This document shows, in pieces, positions 39,869-48,607 of a DNA stretch of 64,000 nucleotides (positions within the stretch are counted from its first letter, which is position 1; every line of letters starts with the position of its first letter). Where the stretch lies: assembly GCF_040219215.1 (NCBI RefSeq), contig NZ_JAVJSX010000033.1:62001-126000 (forward strand). The letters are read 5' to 3'. Source of the DNA: Thalassobaculum_A sp040219215 (lineage in GTDB: Bacteria > Pseudomonadota > Alphaproteobacteria > Thalassobaculales > Thalassobaculaceae). Under the pieces are notes generated by a model, which was not told the origin of the DNA, did not search any database, and saw only the letters and a program-made list of their open reading frames with translations. The translations under genes were made by a program, and so were the position numbers.

Positions 39869-40870
39869 ATGAGTGGTGCCTTGGCGAAGCAGATGATCCC
39901 GGAGGCGATCCGCCGGCCGCTCGGGCAACTTCGGCGATACTCGGCCCATCCCGGCTTGGCCTGGGCGCAGCTTCGGCCGCTCGGCGAGATGATGGCCGCG
40001 CTGGCCCCACCAAAGCACCCGCCGATCCTGCTGGTGTCGATGCCGCGCGGCGGTTCGAGCTGGGCGGGACGGATTCTCGGATCGTCGGAGCAGTCTCTTT
40101 ACCTCCATGAACCGGTGACCCAGTCCTACCTGCGCCTGCTTGGCGGCAAGGGCGTCTCGGAGTTCGAGTACGAGGTTTGCCGACGGCCGCGCGACTATCT
40201 GCGTGCCGCCGGTCACGCCTTGCGGGGCGTACCCAGGTTTGCCGAATCGGTTGTGCTGTTTCCCGAGCAATGGCGATCGGTCGACCGGCACGCCAAGCGG
40301 GTGGTCGTCAAGGAGGTCAACCCGCTGGCCCTGGACACCCTCATTGCCGAGTTCCAGCCGCGTGTCATCTACCTGTTGCGCCACCCCGCAGCTGTTGCCC
40401 GGAGCTACCATGCGCTGGGGTGGGCGGGCACTGATCAGTTCCGTAAGCGCTTTTCTCCCGGGACTCTCGCCGAACTGGAACCGGCGTTCCATCTTCCGCA
40501 CGACGGCGACGTCTGGGAGCAGAGCGGCGCGCTTCAGGCACTCGTCCAGCATCGTGCAATGGCAGCGCTCGCCGCATGGCCGGACCACACGACCGTTCGA
40601 TACGAGGACTTGTGCCTGGACCCGGTCGGAACCTTTGCCCGGTTGCTCAGCTTCTGCGAGCTGCCGCTGACCGAGGCGCTGAAGGAGGAGATCGAACGAA
40701 CGAGCCGATCGGCGGCCGGCTACAAGCCGGGCGGCTCCGACACCGCCCGGGACTCCCGGGCGATGGCGGATCGCTGGAAGCACGAGCTCGATCCCGAAAC
40801 CATCGCCAGCGTGCGCAGGGGCTATATCGCCAACCGGCCCCTGTTCTACGACTCCGCCGACGATTGGTGA
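39869..40870 (+). CDS. Sulfotransferase-family protein
   Basis: 333-aa P-loop protein of the PAPS-dependent sulfotransferase fold. LLVSMPRGGSSWAGRIL at residues 54-70 is the 5'-phosphosulfate loop (PRGGSSW in place of PKSGTTW). IYLLRHPAAVARSY at 167-180 supplies the Arg and Ser that hold the 3'-phosphate. The C-terminus (RRGYIANRPLFYDSADDW) is atypical. The start is ATG 39869; an extension to 39704 crosses the riboswitch promoter region and is rejected. The acceptor could be a glycan, lipid or peptide. It precedes an unrelated-looking 249-aa gene by 62 bp. Confidence 0.85.
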   Translation: MSGALAKQMIPEAIRRPLGQLRRYSAHPGLAWAQLRPLGEMMAALAPPKHPPILLVSMPRGGSSWAGRILGSSEQSLYLHEPVTQSYLRLLGGKGVSEFEYEVCRRPRDYLRAAGHALRGVPRFAESVVLFPEQWRSVDRHAKRVVVKEVNPLALDTLIAEFQPRVIYLLRHPAAVARSYHALGWAGTDQFRKRFSPGTLAELEPAFHLPHDGDVWEQSGALQALVQHRAMAALAAWPDHTTVRYEDLCLDPVGTFARLLSFCELPLTEALKEEIERTSRSAAGYKPGGSDTARDSRAMADRWKHELDPETIASVRRGYIANRPLFYDSADDW

Positions 40871-40932
40871 CCCAGCGTCGGGCCGGCCCGATTTCCCCGG
40901 CGCGGGCGACCGCGTCACGCTAAACTCCCGCC

Positions 40933-41682
40933 ATGCTGCGAGAGGCCGTCGAATGGCTCGCGACACCGAGCCTGCCGTTCGCCCGACGTTCCGGGCACCT
41001 GTCAGAGTTCGTGGCAATCGCCGCGCGCCGACGACGCCACCTTGCTGCCTGGGCAGCCCATGAGGATCACAGCAAGGCGGCCGTGCTTCGGGCGGCAGAT
41101 CGCACCGACACCAACGGCGCCGCCGTAATCCTCGGCGCCGGGCACCTGAATGACGTGCCCTTGGCCGCCCTGTCCGAACGATTCGAAGCGGTTCGCCTGG
41201 TCGACATTGCCTTTGCCCGGGCCACACATCGCGCCGCCCACGCCCTGGGCAACGTGACATGCGTCCGTCACGACGTCACCGAGTCGCTGCACGATCTGAC
41301 CGACATCGCCGCACCCCGCTTCCTCATGGATGATGCCACAGTACGGTTCGTGGCTTCGGTCAACCTGCTCTCCCAGCTGTCGGTCGTGGCAACCCGACGA
41401 ATGGACGATTCCCGAACCGATGCGGTTGGCCGTGCCCTTGTGGAGGCCCACCTGGCCTGGCTGCGGCGGCTGCCGTGCCCGACGGCGCTGGTCTTCGATC
41501 GCGCGATCGAGATCCTGGGGCCCACCGGAATCGTTATGAGCCGGCTCGATCCGCTGCACGGCGCAGAGCTTCCCGAGACCGGCGAAACGTGGATCTGGGA
41601 CATCGCGCCGCGCGGTGAAATCGACGCCGATCATTCGGTCCGTCACATCGTTGCGGCGATCGACGATCTGGCATGCGCTTGA
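40933..41682 (+). CDS. Unknown protein with methyltransferase-like core
   Basis: 249-aa cytoplasmic protein. AAVILGAGHLNDVPLAALSE (near residues 63-82) looks like motif I of a Rossmann-fold SAM methyltransferase, followed by VRLVDIAFARATHRAAHAL (acidic end of strand 2) and VTCVRHDVTESLHDL (motif II-like). The rest is not recognised, and no catalytic residues can be named. A TAAACT hexamer ends 6 nt before ATG 40933 with no ribosome site between, so the message could be leaderless. It lies 85 bp upstream of the GNAT-C39 gene. Function unknown; an uncharacterised methyltransferase is the best guess. Confidence 0.65.
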   Translation: MLREAVEWLATPSLPFARRSGHLSEFVAIAARRRRHLAAWAAHEDHSKAAVLRAADRTDTNGAAVILGAGHLNDVPLAALSERFEAVRLVDIAFARATHRAAHALGNVTCVRHDVTESLHDLTDIAAPRFLMDDATVRFVASVNLLSQLSVVATRRMDDSRTDAVGRALVEAHLAWLRRLPCPTALVFDRAIEILGPTGIVMSRLDPLHGAELPETGETWIWDIAPRGEIDADHSVRHIVAAIDDLACA

Positions 41683-41687
41683 CGCGG

Positions 41688-41717
41688 TTGACACGAAACC
41701 AGGATCATCGATCTAGA
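41688..41717 (+). promoter_or_regulatory. Candidate promoter for the GNAT-C39/RimK pair
   Basis: TTGACA (41688-41693) is a perfect -35. After 18 bp comes TCTAGA (41712-41717), a weak -10. The site is 50 bp upstream of the GNAT-C39 start and just after the stop of the previous gene. Confidence 0.35.
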
Positions 41718-41767
41718 GGCGCGCGGATCGCCCTGTCCGCGCACCCGACGCGAAAGGCGTCCTGACG

Positions 41768-42952
41768 ATGCTGCCTCATACACTTCTGGATCAGGAAGCC
41801 GCAACGCGCCAGAGGCATGCATTGCCCGGCGCCGTCGTCCGGCCAGGCCAGGTGACCGATATTCCGGCCCTGCTGGAGCTCGAGGAAACGTGCTTCAGCT
41901 CCGACCGCCTGTCGCGCCGCAGCTTTCATCACATGCTGACCAAGGCAAAGGCCTCGCTGTTCGTGGTGGAGGACCCCGAGGCCGCGACCGATGGTCCGCT
42001 TCTGGGATACGGTCTCGTACTGTTCCACCTCGGCACCGCACTGGCCCGGCTGTACTCCCTTGCGGTTCACCCGGAGGCGCGCGGCCGGGGTATCGGCGTG
42101 CAGTTGCTTGAGTATGCCGAGGAGGAGACGCGCCGACACGACTGCGTGGCCCTGCGCCTGGAAGTACGCGCCGACAACGCCGTTGCGATCGCGCTGTACG
42201 ACAGCCGCAAATACCGGCGCCTGATGTCGCTGCCGCAATATTATGACGACGATGCCGATGGCTGGCGTTACGAGAAACGGATCCGGTTCAGCCCGTCGCC
42301 AACCGTACCGCAGGTGCCGTACTATCATCAGACTACGGATTTTACCTGCGGCCCCGCCAGCGTGATGATGGCCATGGCGGCCCTCGACCCATCGCGGCAT
42401 ATGGATCCCAATGACGAGATCCGGATCTGGCGCGAGGCCACCACCATCTTCATGACCTCGGGACATGGCGGCTGTGGTCCCTACGGGCTGGCCCTCGCCG
42501 CCCATCGCCGCGGCTTCCAGGTGCGCGTCGTGGTGACCGAAAGCGGCCCGCTGTTCCTCGACACCGTGCGCAGCGCCGAGAAGAAGCGCATCATGGAACG
42601 CGCCCACACCTCGATGGAAGAAGACTTCAAGGCAGCCAACCTGAACGTCGAGATCGGCCCGATCACGCCCACCAACCTCGGCACCGCACTGAACACCGGC
42701 TGGATTCCGATCCTCCTGGTCAGTTCGTACCGGTTCAATGCCGAGAAGGTTCCGCACTGGATCGTCGTCACGGGGGTCGACGATCGCTTTCTCCTGGTTC
42801 ACGACCCCGATATGGACGACGATCTGATGAAGACCGACATGGACTGTGTCCACGTTCCGATCCCCCGCTCCGCTTTCGACAGCATGACCCGCTTCGGCCG
42901 GTCGCGCCTTCAGGCCGCGGTGTTCGTACGCCTGCGGGAGGCCGCCGAATGA
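41768..42952 (+). CDS. GNAT acetyltransferase fused to peptidase C39-like domain
   Basis: 394-aa fusion. Residues 22-165 are a GNAT domain resembling RimI (LYSLAVHPEARGRGIGVQLL, with the acetyl-CoA loop RGRGIG at 105-110; VRADNAVAIALYDSRKYRR). Residues 180-390 are a C39-like cysteine peptidase: VPYYHQTTDFTCGPASVMMA gives Gln188 and Cys194, KVPHWIVVTGV gives His330, and LVHDPD gives Asp346, so the catalytic set is complete. C39 domains usually cleave leader peptides after double Gly in bacteriocin exporters; here no transporter domain is attached. Its stop overlaps the RimK gene start as ATGA. Confidence 0.9.
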   Translation: MLPHTLLDQEAATRQRHALPGAVVRPGQVTDIPALLELEETCFSSDRLSRRSFHHMLTKAKASLFVVEDPEAATDGPLLGYGLVLFHLGTALARLYSLAVHPEARGRGIGVQLLEYAEEETRRHDCVALRLEVRADNAVAIALYDSRKYRRLMSLPQYYDDDADGWRYEKRIRFSPSPTVPQVPYYHQTTDFTCGPASVMMAMAALDPSRHMDPNDEIRIWREATTIFMTSGHGGCGPYGLALAAHRRGFQVRVVVTESGPLFLDTVRSAEKKRIMERAHTSMEEDFKAANLNVEIGPITPTNLGTALNTGWIPILLVSSYRFNAEKVPHWIVVTGVDDRFLLVHDPDMDDDLMKTDMDCVHVPIPRSAFDSMTRFGRSRLQAAVFVRLREAAE

Positions 42953-44415
42953 GCACGCTGGTCGTTCTGGTGGACCGACCAGAGGATCTGCCGATCCCGC
43001 CCGAGGGACTGCAGGTCATGCGTACCCGCGACTACCTGACCAACCCGAACACCTTTGGCGACGCGACACCGCGCATCGTCAACCTGTCGCGCGACCTGGT
43101 CTATCTCGGTCAGGGATACTATGCGTCCCTGCTTGCCGAAGCCCGCGGTCACCGCGTCATTCCGTCGGCGGCTGCAATCCTGTCGCTGAAGGAGCGTGGC
43201 CGCTCCTGGACCGGGATGCGGGCGGTCGAGCGGGTGCTGTTGCGCTCGCTGGCGCGGATCAAGGAAGTTCCGGAAGCCTCGTTCTCCATCGATGCCTATT
43301 TCGGACGCACCGCCGACCCGCGCTACGAGCGGGTGGCCCGTGAGGCCTTCGACCGGTTCCGCGCTCCGATCCTGCGCATCCAGATCCGCCGCGATCCGGA
43401 ATGGGGCTTCTACGTGAAGGCCATCCGCCCCCGCACGATCGATGAGTTGCATGCCGCGGAACAGCCGGTGTTCGCCGCCGCCCTGGAGGCCTATACCCGC
43501 CGCACCTGGCGGGCACCGAAGGGGCCAAAGCGGGTTCGCTACACGCTCGCCGTTCTGCATGATCCCAAGGAGGCGCTGCCCCCCTCGGACCCCAAGGCGC
43601 TCGCCACTCTGGAACGGGTCGGCGCCCAGATGGGTGTGTCGGTGGAATTGATCCAGCCGAAGGACTACTCGCGGCTCGCCGAGTTCGACGCGCTGTTCAT
43701 CCGGATGACCACCGCCCTGGACAATCCCACCTACCGGTTCGCCCGCAAGGCCGAGGACGAGGGCATGCCAGTGCTGGACGACCCGACGTCGATCCTGCGC
43801 TGCACCAACAAGGTGTTCCTGGCCGAGACGCTGATCGCCCGCAAGATCCCGGCGCCAAAGACCCTGGTGCTGGATTCCCGCAGCCTGAAACGCGCCACCG
43901 ATGAGTTGTCGTTCCCGATCGTGCTGAAGATCCCCGACGGTTCGTTCTCGCGGGGTGTGATGAAGGCCGACAACCTGGACACCCTGAAGCGGATGTCCAA
44001 GGAGCTGTTCAGCGACAGCGACCTGATCCTGGCCCAGGAATTCATGCCGACGGAGTTCGACTGGCGGGTCGGGGTGCTGGACGGCAAGCCGCTGTTCGTC
44101 TCGCAGTACACGATGGCTCCCAAGCACTGGCAGATCTACAACCACGGCGCGTCGGGCAACGCCAAGCATGGCGGGTTCCGCACACTGGCGGTCGAGGATA
44201 CCCCGAAGCAGGTGCTCGACGTCGCCACCGCCGCCGCCCGACTGATGGGCCTCGGTCTGTACGGCGTCGACCTGAAGCAGAACGATCGCGGCGTCTTCGT
44301 GGTCGAGGTCAACGACAACCCGAACATCGACTCCGGGGTCGAAGACAAGGTGCTGAAGGACGGGCTGTACCGCACATTGCTGGAATCGTTCATCCGCCGG
44401 ATTGACGCAGGCTGA
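42949..44415 (+). CDS. RimK-type ATP-grasp ligase with N-terminal extension
   Basis: 488-aa protein. The C-terminal half (about 195-488) is an ATP-grasp ligase of the RimK group, which joins an amino acid to a carboxylate using ATP: SFPIVLKIPDGSFSRGVMKA (Lys327), LILAQEFMPTEFDWRVGVLD (Glu364, Asp371, Arg373) and VFVVEVNDNPNIDSGVED (Glu453, Asn455). The first 190 residues are an extra domain typical of this subfamily and unknown in role. It is coupled to the GNAT-C39 gene; the pair recurs in proteobacteria. Inferred role: making or modifying a peptide by ligation, with acetylation or cleavage by the partner. Confidence 0.9.
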   Translation: MSTLVVLVDRPEDLPIPPEGLQVMRTRDYLTNPNTFGDATPRIVNLSRDLVYLGQGYYASLLAEARGHRVIPSAAAILSLKERGRSWTGMRAVERVLLRSLARIKEVPEASFSIDAYFGRTADPRYERVAREAFDRFRAPILRIQIRRDPEWGFYVKAIRPRTIDELHAAEQPVFAAALEAYTRRTWRAPKGPKRVRYTLAVLHDPKEALPPSDPKALATLERVGAQMGVSVELIQPKDYSRLAEFDALFIRMTTALDNPTYRFARKAEDEGMPVLDDPTSILRCTNKVFLAETLIARKIPAPKTLVLDSRSLKRATDELSFPIVLKIPDGSFSRGVMKADNLDTLKRMSKELFSDSDLILAQEFMPTEFDWRVGVLDGKPLFVSQYTMAPKHWQIYNHGASGNAKHGGFRTLAVEDTPKQVLDVATAAARLMGLGLYGVDLKQNDRGVFVVEVNDNPNIDSGVEDKVLKDGLYRTLLESFIRRIDAG

Positions 44416-44428
44416 CCTCTCATCGGCT

Positions 44429-44456
44429 TTGACGGACGCCCGGCGGACCGTATCCT
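44429..44456 (+). promoter_or_regulatory. Candidate promoter before the middle Opp binding protein
   Basis: TTGACG (44429-44434), 16 bp, TATCCT (44451-44456). Transcription would begin close to 44463, just before the ribosome site AGGAGGT at 44464-44470, leaving a very short leader. This would let the transporter be expressed apart from rimK. Confidence 0.4.
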
Positions 44457-44477
44457 GACAGCCAGGAGGTCCCGCCG

Positions 44478-46166
44478 ATGATCCGACGCCGCGTTCTGTT
44501 CGCCTTGTCGCTGATCGCTGCACTGTGCGGCGGCTCGCCGGTGCCATCAGCGCTGGCGGCGCGCGACAGCCTGACCATCGGGATCACCCAGTATCCGGGG
44601 ACCCTCAACCCGATGATCGATTCGATGCTGGCCAAAACCTACGTGCACGGAGCCGCCCAGCGTCAGATCACCATCGAGGGGCACGACTGGACGACGATCT
44701 GCCAGCTCTGCGTAAAGCTGCCGAGTCTGGAGGACGGCGACGCCGAGCGGTTCCCGTCGACAACCGAGGCCGGCGATCCGGTCGACGGCGTGCGCAAGTC
44801 GTACACCCTGCGCGACGACGCGTTCTGGGCCGACGGCACCCCGGTGACGACCGACGATGTGGTGTTCGCCTGGAAGGTCGGCCGCCATCCGGACACCGGG
44901 GTTGCCAATTTCCGGGCGTACAAGGACGTACTCGACATCGAGGTTCACGGGCCGAAGCGCTTTACCGTGGTCGAGCGCAAGCTCGACTACCGCTATCCGT
45001 CGATGGGCGACTTCCAGGTTCTGCCCGCCCACCTGGAACAGCCGAGCTTCGAGGTGCCGCGCGAGTACCGGCACCGCACCCTGTATCAGACCGATCCGAC
45101 CAACCCAGGCCTGTGGAACGGGCCGTACCGGGTCGCGGCGATCGAAACCGGCTCGAAGCTGGTGCTGGCCCGCAACCCGCACTGGAAGGGCGGCCGGCCG
45201 GCGTTCGAGCGGATCGAGATCCGGGCGATCGAGAACACCTCGGCGCTGGAGGCGAACCTGCTGTCCGGATCGATCGACATGATCGCCGGGGAACTCGGAC
45301 TCGACATCGACCAGGCCATCGCCTTCGAGAAGCGCAACGCCGACCGCTTCATGGTGCTGTACCAGCCCGGGCTGATCTACGAACACATGGATGTCATGCT
45401 CGACAATCCGATCCTGGCCGACCGGCGGGTCCGGCAGGCGCTGATCCTGGCGATCGACCGACAGGCGATCAGCGACCGGCTGTTCGCCGGCAAGCAGCCG
45501 GTGGCCAACACCAGCGTCCACCCGCTCGACTGGGTCAACACCACCGACGGAGTGCCGACCTACGGCTACGAGCCGGAGCGGGCCAAGACCCTGCTGGACG
45601 ACGCCGGCTGGAAGGTCGGCGCCAAGGGCGTGCGCGTCAACGCCCAGGGCGAATCCCTGACCGTCGACTTGATGACCACCGCCGGCAACCGCACCCGCGA
45701 ACTGGTCCAGCAGGTTCTGGCCGACTACTGGAAGCGCGTCGGCATCGAGACCCGAATCCGCAACGAGCCGGCGCGGGTTTTCTTCGGTGAGACGGTCTCC
45801 AAGCGCAAGTTCACCGGCCTGGCCCTGTTCGCCTGGCTGTCGGCCCCGGAAGTTGTGCCACGCACCACCCTGCATTCGGAGTCGATCCCGACCGACGCCA
45901 ACAACTGGGCCGGCCAGAACAATACCGGCTTCCGCAACGCCGAGATGGACCGGCTGATCGAAGCCGCCCAGATCGAGCTCGATCGCGGCAAGCGCAAGGC
46001 GCTGTGGACCGGCATTCAGCGGATCTATGCCACCGAACTGCCGGCGATCCCGCTGTACTTCAGGGCCGAAAGCTACGTCCTGCCGAAATGGCTGACCGGC
46101 GTCCGCCCGACCGGCCACAAGTACAGCACCACCAACTGGATCGAGGACTGGAAGGTGGCGGAGTGA
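44478..46166 (+). CDS. Family-5 ABC substrate-binding protein
   Basis: 562-aa periplasmic binding protein (SBP_bac_5). Sec signal MIRRRVLFALSLIAALCGGS with cleavage after ALA near residue 27, then LTIGITQYPGTLNPMIDSML. YTLRDDAFWADGTPVTTDDV near residue 112 and DRRVRQALILAIDRQAISDR near 315 are family blocks. The strong ribosome site AGGAGGT lies 7 nt before ATG 44478. It stands 62 bp after the RimK-type ligase and 85 bp before an OppB gene. Its ligand may be the peptide handled by the ligase/peptidase pair, which is only a neighbourhood inference. Confidence 0.93.
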   Translation: MIRRRVLFALSLIAALCGGSPVPSALAARDSLTIGITQYPGTLNPMIDSMLAKTYVHGAAQRQITIEGHDWTTICQLCVKLPSLEDGDAERFPSTTEAGDPVDGVRKSYTLRDDAFWADGTPVTTDDVVFAWKVGRHPDTGVANFRAYKDVLDIEVHGPKRFTVVERKLDYRYPSMGDFQVLPAHLEQPSFEVPREYRHRTLYQTDPTNPGLWNGPYRVAAIETGSKLVLARNPHWKGGRPAFERIEIRAIENTSALEANLLSGSIDMIAGELGLDIDQAIAFEKRNADRFMVLYQPGLIYEHMDVMLDNPILADRRVRQALILAIDRQAISDRLFAGKQPVANTSVHPLDWVNTTDGVPTYGYEPERAKTLLDDAGWKVGAKGVRVNAQGESLTVDLMTTAGNRTRELVQQVLADYWKRVGIETRIRNEPARVFFGETVSKRKFTGLALFAWLSAPEVVPRTTLHSESIPTDANNWAGQNNTGFRNAEMDRLIEAAQIELDRGKRKALWTGIQRIYATELPAIPLYFRAESYVLPKWLTGVRPTGHKYSTTNWIEDWKVAE

Positions 46167-46191
46167 TCGGGATGCTGTTCGTCACCCGATC

Positions 46192-46225
46192 GATCCGGGT
46201 CCGGCGCCGCGCTTCGGCGGGGATC
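46192..46225 (+). other. Weak stem-loop between binding protein and OppB
   Basis: CGCCG (46205-46209) pairs with CGGCG (46215-46219) over a 5-nt loop, and GATCC (46192-46196) with GGATC (46221-46225) outside it, with a one-sided bulge. It occupies the same intercistronic position as the perfect hairpins at 1466-1492 and 57035-57061 but is weaker. Confidence 0.4.
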
Positions 46226-46251
46226 CGCCAGGCGACGGACGCGACCGCCGC

Positions 46252-47220
46252 ATGCTGACCTACGTCACCGGCCGGCTGGTCCAGGCATTGGTCGTCCTGC
46301 TCCTGCTGTCGGCTGCGGCCTATGTCCTGCTGGGGCTGATGCCGGGGGATCCGATCGACCTGATGGTCGGCGCCGATCCGCGCATCACCTCCGAGGACAT
46401 CGCCCGCCTGAAAGCGCTGCAGGGGCTCGACCGGCCGATCTGGGAGCGCTATCTCGCCTGGCTGTCCTCGGCGCTCACCGGCGATCTTGGCTACTCGCGC
46501 CTGTATACCCGCCCGGTGCTCGACATCGTGGCGGAGCGGATGCCGCGCACGCTGCTGCTGATCGGCCTCGCGCTCGCGCTGGCCTTGGCCGTTGCGTTGC
46601 CGGCTGCCCTGGTCGCCGCCCGCAATCCCGGCGGCGCCGTCGACCGCGGCGTCAACATGCTGTGCTTCGCCGGCATCTCGGTACCGCCGTTCTGGCTGGC
46701 GCTACTGCTGATCCTGCTGTTCGCCGTGGTCCTCGGCTGGCTGCCGGCCGGCGGAACCGCCAGCACCGGCGGCGGCGGATTCCTCGACCGGGTCCAGCAT
46801 CTCGTCCTGCCGGTCGTCACGCTGGCCGCCGCCAGCATTGCCGCCTACACCCGCCACCTGCGCGCCGCCCTGATCGAGGCACTCGGCGAGGATTATGTCC
46901 GCACCGCCCGGGCCAAGGGCCTCAGCGAACGCGCCGTCACCACCCGCCACGCCCTGCGCAACGCCCTGCTGCCGGTCGTCACCCTGCTCGGCCTCGACCT
47001 GGGCAGTCTGGTCTCCGGCGCGCTGGTGACCGAGACCATGTTCGCGCAGCCCGGCATGGGCAAGACGATCTACGACGCCGTCATGGGCAACGACTACAAT
47101 CTCGCCCTGGTTGGCCTGCTGGTCGCCGCCGGCGCCACCCTGCTCGGCAGCCTTGCCGCGGACCTCGCCTACGCACGGCTCGACCCGCGCATCGTGTACC
47201 GGGCGGAGAATGCGGTGTGA
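46252..47220 (+). CDS. OppB/DppB-type ABC permease
   Basis: 322-aa permease. N-terminal helix, then LGLMPGDPIDLMVGADPRIT with the MPGDP motif, RPIWERYLAWLSSALTGDLG, and the EAA-type loop DYVRTARAKGLSERAVTTRH near residue 215. The end LAYARLDPRIVYRAENAV is normal for OppB. It follows the binding-protein gene and its stop overlaps the OppC start (GTGTGA). No ATPase genes accompany this system in the window; ATPases may be shared or encoded elsewhere. No strong ribosome site precedes ATG 46252. Confidence 0.94.
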   Translation: MLTYVTGRLVQALVVLLLLSAAAYVLLGLMPGDPIDLMVGADPRITSEDIARLKALQGLDRPIWERYLAWLSSALTGDLGYSRLYTRPVLDIVAERMPRTLLLIGLALALALAVALPAALVAARNPGGAVDRGVNMLCFAGISVPPFWLALLLILLFAVVLGWLPAGGTASTGGGGFLDRVQHLVLPVVTLAAASIAAYTRHLRAALIEALGEDYVRTARAKGLSERAVTTRHALRNALLPVVTLLGLDLGSLVSGALVTETMFAQPGMGKTIYDAVMGNDYNLALVGLLVAAGATLLGSLAADLAYARLDPRIVYRAENAV

Positions 47221-48098
47221 TCCGGCGTCTGGGCCCGAGTGCGACGTTCGCAGCTGCGGCTTTGGCCGTACTCGCCGTCGCCGCCGTCGGGGCGCCGCTG
47301 GTCGAAGCCCTCATGGGACTGGACGCCGAGGCAGTCGACCTGTTCGGCCGGTTGCAGCCACCGTCGCCCGAACATCCGCTCGGCACCGACGAGTTGGGCC
47401 GCGATCTGCTGCTGCGCCTGCTGTACGGCGGACGGGTGTCGCTGACCGTAGGCGTGGTCGCCGCGGTCGCGGCCTCGGCGGTCGGCACCGCCATCGGCCT
47501 CGCGGCCGGCTATCTCGGTGGCCGGATCGACGCGTTGCTGATGCGCCTCGCCGACGGGGTCATCGCCCTGCCGCTGCTGCCGCTGCTGATCGTGCTGGCG
47601 GCGGTCGACCTGACCAAGCTCGGGCTGTCGGCCGATGCCGCAAACTCACCGACAGTGCTGCTGGGGCGGCTGGTGGTCCTGGTGACCCTGGTCGGCTGGC
47701 CGACCACCGCTCGGCTGGTGCGCGCCGCCACCCTCAGCCTGCGCCGGCGCGAGTTCGTGCAGGCGGCCCAGGCGCTCGGCTATTCGCCGATGCGGATCGC
47801 TGCCCGTCACGTACTGCCCAACGCCGCCGCGCCGATCCTGGTGGCGACAACCCTGGCGGTCGGCAATGTGGTGCTGTTCGAGAGCGTGCTGAGCTTTCTC
47901 GGCCTTGGCATCAGGCCGCCGACACCGTCCTGGGGCAACATGCTGACCGGCGCGCAGGAGCTGATCTGGGAATCGCCCCGCCTGGCGATCTGGCCCGGCA
48001 TGCTGATCTTCGTCACCGTGGTCAGCGTCAACCTGCTGGGCGACGCCCTCCGCGACGCCCTGGATCCGCGCTCGCGCCGGCGATCGAGCGGGGGCTGA
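47217..48098 (+). CDS. OppC/DppC-type ABC permease
   Basis: 293-aa permease, partner of the OppB before it. After a first helix, PEHPLGTDELGRDLLLRLLY with the family motif, and the EAA-type loop EFVQAAQALGYSPMRIAARH near residue 180. The C-terminus ends NLLGDALRDALDPRSRRRSS, usual for OppC. GTG 47217 overlaps the OppB stop by 4 bp, so translation is coupled. The next gene is a lipoprotein, not an OppD/OppF ATPase, so this importer is incomplete locally. Confidence 0.94.
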   Translation: MIRRLGPSATFAAAALAVLAVAAVGAPLVEALMGLDAEAVDLFGRLQPPSPEHPLGTDELGRDLLLRLLYGGRVSLTVGVVAAVAASAVGTAIGLAAGYLGGRIDALLMRLADGVIALPLLPLLIVLAAVDLTKLGLSADAANSPTVLLGRLVVLVTLVGWPTTARLVRAATLSLRRREFVQAAQALGYSPMRIAARHVLPNAAAPILVATTLAVGNVVLFESVLSFLGLGIRPPTPSWGNMLTGAQELIWESPRLAIWPGMLIFVTVVSVNLLGDALRDALDPRSRRRSSGG

Positions 48099-48153
48099 TG
48101 CCCAACGGCGTTCCACGATTGCGGCAACGGGCCGAACCGGCCAAAGTCCGGCC

Positions 48154-48570
48154 ATGATGAATGCCCGCCGCCTGATCGCTCTCGCCGCCCTGGCACTCGG
48201 GCTGCTCACCGCCTGCGAGGAGCAGGTGACCCAAGTGGAAGGGCCGACCAACCGGCGCGAAGTCAAGCCGCCGTCCGGGCCGGAATTCACCGGCGACGTC
48301 TGCGTGGTGGTGCGCAACCGCGCGCCGTTCACCATCACCGGCCGGGTGGTGATGAAGTCGCGCGAACGCGCGACGTTCCGGCTGTCGCGCAACGAAGCCC
48401 GCAGGCTGTGCATGTCGGGAACCACCTACGGCAACTACACCGTGTCGTTCGTACTCACCAGCTTCGTCACGATCCCCGTCTTCAGTTGCTACACCACGAC
48501 GGAGCAGGTCATCGAAGTGTTCGCCTACCGCAGCGCCGACAGCTGGCTGTACAACGTGTCGTGCCATTGA
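48154..48570 (+). CDS. Putative lipoprotein of unknown function
   Basis: 138-aa envelope protein. MMNARRLIALAALALGLLTAC is a lipoprotein signal with the lipidated Cys at residue 21. The mature domain (about 115 aa) has four Cys and reads GDVCVVVRNRAPFTITGRVV near residue 47 and ARRLCMSGTTYGNYTVSFVL near 87, a beta-rich pattern. I recognise no family. It lies 55 bp after OppC, possibly in the same transcript, and converges with the M20 gene 37 bp on. Confidence 0.75.
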   Translation: MMNARRLIALAALALGLLTACEEQVTQVEGPTNRREVKPPSGPEFTGDVCVVVRNRAPFTITGRVVMKSRERATFRLSRNEARRLCMSGTTYGNYTVSFVLTSFVTIPVFSCYTTTEQVIEVFAYRSADSWLYNVSCH

Positions 48571-48607
48571 CCGCCGCTCGCCGGCGCGTCACCGGATCCC
48601 GATATCC

